The notes below the pieces were generated by a model, which saw only the letters and a program-made list of their open reading frames with translations, made no database searches and had not been told where the DNA came from. From positions 1 through 6,480 of the forward strand of contig CAMCMW010000090.1 in assembly GCA_945876155.1 (NCBI GenBank): DNA of 6,480 bases, given 5' to 3'. This document shows positions 1 through 6,457 of the stretch, one piece after another (positions within the stretch are counted from its first letter, which is position 1; every line of letters starts with the position of its first letter). This DNA is from an uncultured Ruminococcus sp. (GTDB lineage: Bacteria; Bacillota; Clostridia; Oscillospirales; Ruminococcaceae). A program made the translations under genes and the position numbers.

Positions 1-29
1 CTGTGCAATTATCGGATTTATTTTAATGT

Positions 30-35
30 AGGAGG
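30..35 (+). promoter_or_regulatory. Ribosome binding site of the TPM-domain gene
   Basis: AGGAGG lies 7 nt before the ATG at 43, an ideal Shine-Dalgarno sequence and spacing. It fixes the start of the downstream gene even though the reading frame stays open to the left edge of the window. A TAG stop in another frame (29-31) sits inside the same TAGGAGG string, which would suit a closely spaced upstream gene. Confidence 0.85.
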
Positions 36-42
36 ACGGAAC

Positions 43-843
43 ATGAAAAAATTTGCAAAACTTTTTTTACCGGTTCTCTTATGTGTGCTGTGTATGGCTT
101 TTCCGGTAAGCGCCGAAGAATATGACCAGTACGATTTTACATACCCCTATGTGATTGATGATGCAGAACTAATTGACAACGACGAACAGCTTTCAGACCG
201 CCTTAACGATATAGGTGAGAAATACAGTATGGACATCGTTATTGTCACTGTGGACTCTTTAGGCGGCAAAACTGCAACAGCGTTTGCTGATGATTTCTAT
301 GACTACAACGGCTATTTTGATGACGGTATTCTTTTCCTTCTCAGCATGGAAAACCGTGACTGGGCTATCTCAACCAAAGGCTACGGCATAACTGCTTTTA
401 CCGATTACGGCTGTGACTATATTTTTGACAGCATGAGAGATGAACTGGCTGATGATGATTTTGAAGCAGCATTTGATATTTTTGCAGACCAGTGTGAAAT
501 ATTCCTTGAACAGGCAGAAAACGGCGAGCCTTTTGATGTAGGTAACACAGTAAAAACAACAGGCAGTTATCTTATCGTTATCGGAGTTGCTGTTGTTGTG
601 GGACTTATTGCCGCACTGATTGTAACACTGATTCTCAAACATCAGCTTACAAGCGTAAACTTCCAGAAAAATGCGGATTCCTACGTGGATAAAAAATCAG
701 TTAAAATCACTCAGAACCAGAATATTTTCCTGTACAAAACTGTCAGCAAAACCAAGAAAGAATCCTCCTCGTCCGGCGGCGGAAGCAGTACTCATACAAG
801 CTCTTCCGGTTCAACTCACGGTGGAAGTTCGGGTAAATTTTAA
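43..843 (+). CDS. Secreted/membrane-anchored TPM-domain protein
   Basis: This is a 266-residue envelope protein. Residues 1-24 form a signal peptide: a KK start, a hydrophobic core and a VSA-EE cleavage site. Residues about 34-160 match the TPM (TLP18.3/Psb32/MOLO-1, YgcG-like) fold, with YPYVIDDAELI at the start, MDIVIVTVDSL, then FADDFYDYNGYFDDGILFLLS and STKGYGITAFTD. The fold is acidic, as expected for a domain reported to bind metal and, in some members, to have phosphatase activity. One membrane segment follows (about 176-198), then a basic stretch and a low-complexity Ser/Gly/Thr/His tail (241-266) ending GGSSGKF. The predicted topology is an extracellular TPM domain with the tail in the cytoplasm. 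The enzymatic role is not established for this subfamily; a part in envelope maintenance or stress is inference. The gene has a strong RBS and its own terminator. A partner gene such as lemA is not visible here. Confidence 0.88.
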   Translation: MKKFAKLFLPVLLCVLCMAFPVSAEEYDQYDFTYPYVIDDAELIDNDEQLSDRLNDIGEKYSMDIVIVTVDSLGGKTATAFADDFYDYNGYFDDGILFLLSMENRDWAISTKGYGITAFTDYGCDYIFDSMRDELADDDFEAAFDIFADQCEIFLEQAENGEPFDVGNTVKTTGSYLIVIGVAVVVGLIAALIVTLILKHQLTSVNFQKNADSYVDKKSVKITQNQNIFLYKTVSKTKKESSSSGGGSSTHTSSSGSTHGGSSGKF

Positions 844-847
844 TGTT

Positions 848-889
848 AAAAGTCACTTTTGATTTAATTAGTCAAAAGTGACTTTTTTT
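848..889 (+). terminator. Rho-independent terminator after the TPM gene
   Basis: A perfect 15-bp inverted repeat (848-862 with 872-886) encloses a 9-nt loop and runs into a seven-T tract (883-889). It starts 4 nt after the stop codon. The stem is A/T-rich for a terminator, but it is long and unbroken. Each arm (AAAAGTCACTTTT and AAAAGTGACTTTT) is also a palindrome on its own around a single central base. Confidence 0.9.
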
Positions 890-902
890 GTCGATTTTCC
901 GG

Positions 903-931
903 TTGACTTTTAGTCTGTTTAGTGATATAAT
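903..931 (+). promoter_or_regulatory. Sigma-A promoter of the GGDEF gene
   Basis: TTGACT (903-908) and TATAAT (926-931) are separated by exactly 17 bp, and TGA precedes the -10, giving an extended -10. This is close to the housekeeping consensus. Transcription would start near 938, leaving a leader of about 60 nt before the ATG at 999. The promoter begins 13 bp beyond the T-tract of the preceding terminator, so the GGDEF gene is an independent transcription unit. Confidence 0.82.
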
Positions 932-957
932 TAAGAAAGATTATTAAATATTTTTGC

Positions 958-966
958 TGATATAAT
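958..966 (+). promoter_or_regulatory. Possible second extended -10 element
   Basis: TGATATAAT here repeats exactly the extended -10 at 923-931, 35 bp downstream. No good -35 hexamer is seen at the right distance (AGATTA at 938-943), so it would have to rely on the extended -10. If active, it would give a leader of about 25 nt that still contains the ribosome binding site. It is a weak call in an A/T-rich stretch. Confidence 0.35.
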
Positions 967-983
967 TTTACAAAATTAACATT

Positions 984-989
984 AAAGGA
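984..989 (+). promoter_or_regulatory. Ribosome binding site of the GGDEF gene
   Basis: AAAGGA lies 9 nt upstream of the ATG at 999 and supports that start. Confidence 0.7.
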
Positions 990-998
990 CTGGTAAAG

Positions 999-2135
999 AT
1001 GCTGAATTTATATACTTCAGTTATTTTAATTACGCTTTTACTTTTGAGCATTACAGCAGCTGATATCATATCCAACCGCCTTATTACAAAAGAAACCAAG
1101 AAACTATCAATTATTGTATGCATACTGATAGGAAGTGCCACGCTGGGAGAATGCGTAGGTTTTCTCACAAACGGTGCATCAGCTTCATGGATACCTCTTC
1201 ACACCTTTGCAAAGCTTATAGAATTCTGCGCAACACCAATGATAGGTATTATTATTGCCGTTGCTTACGGAGCAGTAAGAAAGCCTAAAATTGCATTGAT
1301 TGTTTCAGCAGTTCATGCAGTTGTAGAGTGCATTTCACTTAAATTCGGCTGGATATTCCGGATAGATTCTGAAAATATTTATCATCGTGAAAAATTTTAC
1401 TGGATATATGTACTGGCTTTTACCGGTTCTTTGATTTTGGGTTTAGTGTGCATTATACGAAATGACCAGAAGTATCACACCCAGACTGACAGTGCGCTGA
1501 TATTGACCTTTATACTGCTGATTACCGGAATAATTATTCAGTTTATTGATTTTGACATAAGAATTGATTTTTTGTGCGTCACCATAGCAAATCTGATACT
1601 TTACAACCGCTATTGCAAAATGATTTTACAGATTGACGCTTTAACACATCTGTTAAACCGCAGGTGCTACGAAACAAGTATCGGCAGTTTAAATTCAGAC
1701 GCTTTACTGATGTTTTTTGATGTGAACAAATTCAAGCTGGTAAACGATACCTACGGACATTCCGCCGGAGATATATGCCTGCAAAGAATTTCGGCACAGC
1801 TGCAGAATGTGTACGGAAAATACGGTAACTGCTATCGAATCGGCGGCGATGAATTCTGTGTTATTCTCAACAAGAATTTTGACAGTGTGGAATCGCTGAA
1901 CAATAATTTCAAATCGGCAATATTCAAAGAAAAGGAAAAAGATAAAAGAATACCTGATGTTGCCATTGGATACGCTTTTTTTGACGTAAAAAATTCACAT
2001 ATTCAGACGGTTATTGAAAAAGCAGACGCAATGATGTACAAAAACAAACATGCAGCTGAAAACACTGTTACACCGATTTCCGGTTCTCAAAAACAGGCGG
2101 CATGGACTATGCACCTTGACTCTGCCGGATTATAA
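999..2135 (+). CDS. Membrane-bound GGDEF diguanylate cyclase
   Basis: This 378-residue protein is predicted to make cyclic di-GMP from two GTP at the cytoplasmic face of the membrane. Residues 1-202 hold six or seven hydrophobic segments (about 6-24, 35-57, 66-90, 97-118, 132-153, 164-183, 190-202), a multi-pass sensor of unrecognised family. A very short linker leads to a complete GGDEF domain (about 212-352): DALTHLLNR (213-221), the metal-binding Asp of FDVNKFKLVNDTYGH (D241), YRIGGDEF with the signature at 282-286, then VAIGYAFFD and ADAMMYKNK. Catalytic residues are therefore intact. The RxxD inhibitory site expected just upstream is absent: GKYG (273-276) occupies that position. The last 25 residues or so are an unassigned tail. 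No EAL or HD-GYP domain is attached. The gene has its own promoter and a terminator, so it appears monocistronic. The sensed signal is unknown. Confidence 0.92.
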   Translation: MLNLYTSVILITLLLLSITAADIISNRLITKETKKLSIIVCILIGSATLGECVGFLTNGASASWIPLHTFAKLIEFCATPMIGIIIAVAYGAVRKPKIALIVSAVHAVVECISLKFGWIFRIDSENIYHREKFYWIYVLAFTGSLILGLVCIIRNDQKYHTQTDSALILTFILLITGIIIQFIDFDIRIDFLCVTIANLILYNRYCKMILQIDALTHLLNRRCYETSIGSLNSDALLMFFDVNKFKLVNDTYGHSAGDICLQRISAQLQNVYGKYGNCYRIGGDEFCVILNKNFDSVESLNNNFKSAIFKEKEKDKRIPDVAIGYAFFDVKNSHIQTVIEKADAMMYKNKHAAENTVTPISGSQKQAAWTMHLDSAGL

Positions 2136-2141
2136 AAAATT

Positions 2142-2169
2142 ATCCCCGTTCACAGGAACGGGGATTTTT
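2142..2169. terminator. Bidirectional terminator between GGDEF gene and lysA
   Basis: ATCCCCGTTC (2142-2151) pairs perfectly with GAACGGGGAT (2156-2165) around an ACAG loop. On the plus strand it is followed by TTTTT (2165-2169), with more Ts at 2173-2177. On the minus strand it is followed after two bases by six Ts (complement of 2134-2139). It lies 6 nt after the GGDEF stop and 13 nt after the lysA stop, so it can serve both converging transcripts. The minus-strand T-run overlaps the last bases of the GGDEF gene. Confidence 0.88.
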
Positions 2170-2178
2170 ATGTTTTTA

Positions 2179-3477
2179 TCAGATGTCGTTTCTGATTATA
2201 TCATCAAGTGTTTCTCTCTTAACTACTACTCTTGACTCGCCGTCGCTAACAAAAACAACAGCCGGTTTCTGAACTCTGTTATAGTTTGAAGACATTGAGT
2301 AGTTGTAAGCACCTGTTGCGCATACCGCAATAATATCTCCCGGTACAGCCTTCTGGAGTGCCATTTCCTCACCGATAAGGTCACCGCTTTCACAGCACTT
2401 TCCGGCAATTGTAACAACAGTATCTCTCGGCTCAGACGCCTTGTTTGCCACTACAGCCTCGTATGCCGACTGGTAAAGAGCATATCTCGGATTATCAGTC
2501 ATACCGCCGTCAATTGAAACGTAGGTTCTGATGTTCGGAATTTCCTTTACTCCGCCGCAGGTGTAAAGAGTAATTCCGGCAGGACCAGCCATAGAACGTC
2601 CCGGCTCGATAAGTATAAACGGCTGCTTAACGTTAAGTTCTGCACAGCTTTCCTTTACTGCCGCTGAAACCTTTTCCATGTAAGCCTCGTAAGGTACAGG
2701 GTCGTTGTCCTCAGTGTACTTGATACCGAAACCGCCGCCCAGGTTAAGTTCGTCAACCTCGTGACCAGTCTGTGCCTTGATGTCAGCAATGAATTTCAGC
2801 ATTACCTTTGCAGCCTCTACAAACGGGTCAATGTCAAAAATCTGTGAACCGATATGACAGTGAAGTCCTTTCAGATGTACATTCGGGCAGGAAAGCGCCT
2901 TTTTGACTGCCTCCATAGCCTCGCCGGTTTCCAGTGCAAAACCAAATTTGCTGTCTATCTGTCCGGTTCTTACAAAATCATGGGTATGAGCGTCAATGCC
3001 CGGCTTGATACGGAACATTATATTTGCCTTTATTCCCTTTTCACCGGAAATTCTGTCAAGTCTTTCAAGTTCAAAAATATTGTCAACAATAATTCTGCCT
3101 ACCTTATGCTCAACAGCGTATTCAAGCTCCTCGTCAGTCTTGTTGTTGCCGTGGAAACATATCTTTTCGCAGTCACAGCCGGCTTTTACAGCTGTGTAAA
3201 GTTCACCGATTGAAACAACGTCCAGACCGATTCCCTCGCTTTTCATTACTCTGCACATTTCCATACAGCAGAACGCCTTGCTTGCATAGCACACAAGTCC
3301 CTCACCGCCGTAGTACTTGTCGATACTGTTTTTAAAGCTTCTGCAATGCTCCCTGATAAGAGCCTCGTCCATGACATAGAGAGGTGTGCCATACTGCTTT
3401 GCCAGTTCAACAGTGTCAGCTCCGCCGGCTGTGAGGTGTCCTTTTTCGTTTACCCCAAGATTTTCGGATACAAACAT
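2179..3477 (-). CDS. lysA: Diaminopimelate decarboxylase
   Basis: LysA is a PLP enzyme that decarboxylates meso-diaminopimelate to L-lysine, the last step of lysine synthesis; its substrate is also a peptidoglycan precursor. The 432-residue length is normal. Seen in order: the PLP lysine in VCYASKAF (K67), GLHCHIGSQ (204-211), the phosphate-binding GGGFG (247-251), EPGRS (291-295), the active-site GKCCESGD (C362-E363) and GAYNYSM (389-395). The frame opens further upstream to 3531, but an ATG there would overlap engB by 38 nt. The best-placed start is the ATG at 3477, 9 nt after AGGAAAGGA. The ATG at 3486 abuts that SD and is too close. The gene is the last of lon-engB-lysA, 16 nt behind engB, and ends at the shared terminator. 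No lysine riboswitch is present directly before it. Assignment is secure; the exact start is less so. Confidence 0.96.
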   Translation of the reverse strand: MFVSENLGVNEKGHLTAGGADTVELAKQYGTPLYVMDEALIREHCRSFKNSIDKYYGGEGLVCYASKAFCCMEMCRVMKSEGIGLDVVSIGELYTAVKAGCDCEKICFHGNNKTDEELEYAVEHKVGRIIVDNIFELERLDRISGEKGIKANIMFRIKPGIDAHTHDFVRTGQIDSKFGFALETGEAMEAVKKALSCPNVHLKGLHCHIGSQIFDIDPFVEAAKVMLKFIADIKAQTGHEVDELNLGGGFGIKYTEDNDPVPYEAYMEKVSAAVKESCAELNVKQPFILIEPGRSMAGPAGITLYTCGGVKEIPNIRTYVSIDGGMTDNPRYALYQSAYEAVVANKASEPRDTVVTIAGKCCESGDLIGEEMALQKAVPGDIIAVCATGAYNYSMSSNYNRVQKPAVVFVSDGESRVVVKRETLDDIIRNDI

Positions 3478-3486
3478 CTTCAACAT

Positions 3487-3495
3487 TCCTTTCCT
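3487..3495 (-). promoter_or_regulatory. Ribosome binding site that sets the lysA start
   Basis: On the minus strand, AGGAAAGGA overlaps the engB stop codon (TAG, 3494-3496) and ends 9 nt before the ATG at 3477. Its position favours that ATG over those at 3486 and 3531, and suggests translational linkage between engB and lysA. Confidence 0.7.
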
Positions 3496-4093
3496 ATTCG
3501 GACTCTTCGTCCTCATTTGCAATATCCTCAATAATATTCCTTACTTCTTCAACACCCTCAAAGGTCTGAGAGGAAAAAGGAATAATATGAATATCGTTAA
3601 AATACGGTATCTCCGTTTCAAACGCTTTCATGCGCTCGGCTCTTGCCATTGTTTTAAGCTTGTCAGCCTTGGTCAGGATAATGACAAAAGGCAGCTCCGA
3701 CTCGATAAGATAATTTATCATGTGGATATCGTCCGCTGATGGCGCATGACGCATATCTATCAGCAGAAAAACCAATCTCAAATCCCTGTCAGCGTTAAGA
3801 TATCCCTCAATAAGCTCCGCCCAGCGGTTTTTTTCTGACTTTGCCACTTTGGCATAACCGTAACCCGGCAGGTCAACAAAAAACACGTTTTCCAGACCGT
3901 AAAAATTTATCGTAGCAGTTTTTCCGGGAACAGAGCTAACTCTTGCAAGATTTTTCCTGTTGAAAATCTTATTTATAAGAGTGGATTTGCCAACATTCGA
4001 CCTGCCTGCAAAGGCAATTTCTATGCGGCTGCACTCCGGAATCTGAGAAAAAGTACCGTATGAGGCGTAAAATTCAGCCTTATTATAGTTCAT
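3494..4093 (-). CDS. engB: Ribosome-biogenesis GTPase EngB/YsxC
   Basis: This is a 199-residue TRAFAC-class GTPase of the EngB (YsxC/YihA) family, which is needed for late 50S subunit assembly and is essential in many bacteria. The motifs are complete: P-loop GRSNVGKS (30-37), VPGKTATINFY (55-65) holding the switch I threonine, DLPGYGYAKV (74-83) as G3 with the family-typical GYGYA, LLIDMRHAPS (110-119), TKAD (141-144) as G4 for guanine specificity, and SSQ (174-176) as G5. The length is the family norm; the C-terminus is a short acidic tail (NEDEESE). The ATG at 4093 has AGGAG (4101-4105 on the minus strand) 7 nt upstream. It starts 12 nt after lon and is followed 16 nt later by lysA. The lon-engB pair matches lonA-ysxC of Bacillus subtilis. 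Confidence 0.96.
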   Translation of the reverse strand: MNYNKAEFYASYGTFSQIPECSRIEIAFAGRSNVGKSTLINKIFNRKNLARVSSVPGKTATINFYGLENVFFVDLPGYGYAKVAKSEKNRWAELIEGYLNADRDLRLVFLLIDMRHAPSADDIHMINYLIESELPFVIILTKADKLKTMARAERMKAFETEIPYFNDIHIIPFSSQTFEGVEEVRNIIEDIANEDEESE

Positions 4094-4100
4094 TCTATCT

Positions 4101-4105
4101 CTCCT
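4101..4105 (-). promoter_or_regulatory. Ribosome binding site of engB
   Basis: AGGAG on the minus strand (within AAAGGAGAG) lies 7 nt before the engB ATG at 4093. It falls in the 12-nt gap after the lon stop codon (4106-4108), so no separate promoter fits between the two genes. Confidence 0.8.
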
Positions 4106-6457
4106 TTAAGAAGTTACAGTCACACTGTCTTTGCACAGCGCAGTGTCAAGGACTGTTTCCAGCTCCGAAGCGTAGACAAATTCCAGTGATGACTTAACAA
4201 CATCATCTATCTCGTCAATGTCACTCCTGTTAGCCTCCGGAACAATGACAGTTTTCAGTCCTGCCTTGTATGCCGCCATGGTTTTCTCACGCAGTCCTCC
4301 GATAGGCAGAACCTTTCCGTGGAGGGTTATCTCCCCTGTCATGGCAACGTCGCTCCTTACCGGCATTCCTGACAGTGCAGAAACAAGTGCTGTTGTCATG
4401 GTAACTCCGGCAGACGGACCGTCTTTAGGCACTGCTCCCTCCGGTGCGTGAATGTGGATATCATTTTCCTTGTAAAAGTCTTTGGAGATATTATATTTGT
4501 CTGCAACACTTCTTACGTAGCTTACAGCAATTTTTGCGCTTTCTTTCATAACATCGCCAAGAGAACCGGTGGTTTCGATATTGCCCTTGCCGTCAAGCAC
4601 CAGTACTTCCAGCGGCATAAGCACACCGCCCACAGATGTCCATGCAAGACCGTTTACAACGCCGATTTCATTATTCTCAGCCTTTTCGTCAGGGAGATAT
4701 TTTCTTGCGCCGAGATAGGATTTCAGGTTCTTTTCAGTAAAGGTCACCTTTTTGGCGTCGCCGGAAACGATTTCTTTTGCTGCCTTTCTGCAAAGTGAGG
4801 CTATAACTCTTTCAAGATTTCTTACGCCGGATTCTTTGGTGTAGTAATCAATAAGTTCATACACAACGCCGTCGCTGATTTTTATCTGCGTACCTTTAAG
4901 ACCGTGCTTTTTTACCTGTTTCGGAATAAGGTGTTCCTTTGCAATGTGGAACTTTTCCTCTCTTGTATAGCTTGTCAGTTCAATAAGCTCCATTCTGTCA
5001 AGCAGCGGCGCAGGAATGGTGTCCGTTGTATTCGCCGTTGTCACGAACATAACCTTGCTTAAATCAAATGGTATTTCAATGTAGTGGTCACGGAATTCCT
5101 TGTTCTGTTCGCTGTCAAGTACTTCCAGCATAGCAGACGCCGGGTCACCTCTGAAATCATTGCCCATTTTGTCTATCTCATCAAACAGTATAAGGGGATT
5201 GTTTGTTCCCGCAATCTTCATAGCGTTCATGATTCTTCCGGGCATTGAACCTACGTAAGTCTTTCTGTGACCTCTGATATCAGACTCATCACGGACGCCG
5301 CCCAGTGAAACCCTGACATAATTTCTGCCTAAAGACTTCGCAATTGAACGTCCGATAGAGGTTTTACCCACACCGGGAGGGCCTACAAGACAGATTATCT
5401 GTCCGGTGACATCAGGCATAAGACCGTGTACTGCTATGCTTTCAAGTATTCTGTCCTTGACCTTTTTCATGCCGTAGTGGTCTTTGTCAAGGATTTTAGC
5501 AGCCTTTTTTATATCAAGCTTGTTTTTGGTGGACTTGTTCCACGGCAGTTCAAGGACTGTATCAAGATAGTTTCTGGTAACAAATGCCTCCTGTGATGAG
5601 GACGGCATTTTCAGCAGTCTTTCAGCCTCCTTGATAAGCTTTTCGGTATTATCCTCTGAAAGATGGAGCGCATGAATCCTGTCCATATAGTCATACGCCT
5701 CTTCCTGACCCTCGTCCTCGCCCAGTTCTGAGGAAATGACTCTCATCTGTTCTCTGAGGTAGTATTCACGCTGATTCTGGTCAATATTTTCCCTGACCTC
5801 GTCCTGTATCTGCTTTTCAAGCTCTAAAACCTCGACTTCGTGTACAAGTCCAACATAAAGCATTCCAAGACGCCTGATTATATTTGATTCCTCAAGCATT
5901 TCCTGCTTTTCGGGAAATTCAAGGTTCATATTATAAGCTATATTCTCAAACAGCTTGTACGGGTCGTTCTGACAGAGAATGGACGCCGCCAGCTCTCTCG
6001 GCATTCTCGGAACAAGTTCGCTGTAACGCTCAAACGTGTCCTTGATAGAACGCATTATTGCCGTTTCCTCAACAGGGTCTGGCTTATAGCGGCTGTAATT
6101 CGGGAGTTTTCTGACGGAGCATTTTATCATTCCGTCCTCTTCCTTAAAGCCGGTTATCTTCGCTCTGTAAATACCCTCAACAAGCACTCTCATAACATTG
6201 TCGGGGGTTTTAAGCGTCTGTCTGATTTCGGCAACGACACCGATTTTATATAAATCTTCCTCTTTTGGATTTTCAACATAAACATCTTTCTGTGCTGTCA
6301 GAAAAATCATACGGTCTTTTTTTACCGACTCCTCAACAGCCTTGACTGAAGTTTCCCTTGCAACATCAAAATGCATAATCAGTCCCGGAAAGCAGACAAG
6401 TCCTCTCATTGCAACTGCCGGCATATAAACTTTTTCATCATTCAATATTTCTTCCAT
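4106..6457 (-). CDS. lon: ATP-dependent Lon protease (LonA type)
   Basis: Lon is a cytoplasmic hexameric AAA+ serine protease that degrades damaged and regulatory proteins. The 783-residue chain has the full LonA layout. The N-terminal substrate-binding domain is about 10-210 (MPAVAMRGLVCFPG). A helical/coiled segment follows, with ENIDQNQREYYLREQMRVI (223-241). The AAA+ module has Walker A GPPGVGKT (359-366), Walker B LILFDEID (422-429), sensor N476 and arginine finger R488. The C-terminal protease domain has the catalytic serine in PKDGPSAGVT (S682) and lysine in LREKT (K725). The 43-residue Ser-Lys spacing is that of E. coli Lon (S679/K722). All key residues are present. The ATG at 6457 has no recognisable SD in the 23 bases visible upstream, and the frame is open to the window edge, so the N-terminus could be a few residues longer. 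The promoter, and any CtsR or heat-shock site, lies outside. Confidence 0.97.
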   Translation of the reverse strand: MEEILNDEKVYMPAVAMRGLVCFPGLIMHFDVARETSVKAVEESVKKDRMIFLTAQKDVYVENPKEEDLYKIGVVAEIRQTLKTPDNVMRVLVEGIYRAKITGFKEEDGMIKCSVRKLPNYSRYKPDPVEETAIMRSIKDTFERYSELVPRMPRELAASILCQNDPYKLFENIAYNMNLEFPEKQEMLEESNIIRRLGMLYVGLVHEVEVLELEKQIQDEVRENIDQNQREYYLREQMRVISSELGEDEGQEEAYDYMDRIHALHLSEDNTEKLIKEAERLLKMPSSSQEAFVTRNYLDTVLELPWNKSTKNKLDIKKAAKILDKDHYGMKKVKDRILESIAVHGLMPDVTGQIICLVGPPGVGKTSIGRSIAKSLGRNYVRVSLGGVRDESDIRGHRKTYVGSMPGRIMNAMKIAGTNNPLILFDEIDKMGNDFRGDPASAMLEVLDSEQNKEFRDHYIEIPFDLSKVMFVTTANTTDTIPAPLLDRMELIELTSYTREEKFHIAKEHLIPKQVKKHGLKGTQIKISDGVVYELIDYYTKESGVRNLERVIASLCRKAAKEIVSGDAKKVTFTEKNLKSYLGARKYLPDEKAENNEIGVVNGLAWTSVGGVLMPLEVLVLDGKGNIETTGSLGDVMKESAKIAVSYVRSVADKYNISKDFYKENDIHIHAPEGAVPKDGPSAGVTMTTALVSALSGMPVRSDVAMTGEITLHGKVLPIGGLREKTMAAYKAGLKTVIVPEANRSDIDEIDDVVKSSLEFVYASELETVLDTALCKDSVTVTS

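Noticed and set aside
931..998. A c-di-GMP or other riboswitch in the GGDEF leader
   Set aside because: The leader is only about 60 nt, A/T-rich, with no conserved aptamer stems or tetraloop motif visible and no hairpin before the RBS.
968..1168. Minus-strand open frame of 66 codons opposite the GGDEF gene start
   Set aside because: It lies antisense to a clear membrane-protein coding region, spans the promoter-proximal leader and has no family features.
1001..1604. Horizontal transfer of the GGDEF gene suggested by low GC in its first half
   Set aside because: The low GC follows the T-rich codons for membrane residues. The sampled line 1801-1860 in its cyclase domain has 28 G+C of 60, near the rest of the window, and no mobile-element remnants flank it.
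2854..3213. Plus-strand open frames opposite lysA, including a 119-codon one
   Set aside because: They are antisense shadows of a highly conserved enzyme, with no supporting RBS.
3400..3540. Frameshift or fusion between engB and lysA because the frames overlap
   Set aside because: Both proteins are full length with all motifs. The overlap disappears when the SD-supported lysA start at 3477 is used.
3386..3739. Plus-strand frame spanning the engB-lysA junction
   Set aside because: It overlaps two confidently identified genes on the opposite strand and shows no recognisable domain.
4218..4798. Plus-strand frames opposite the lon protease domain
   Set aside because: Antisense shadows of conserved LonA sequence; no RBS or family motif.
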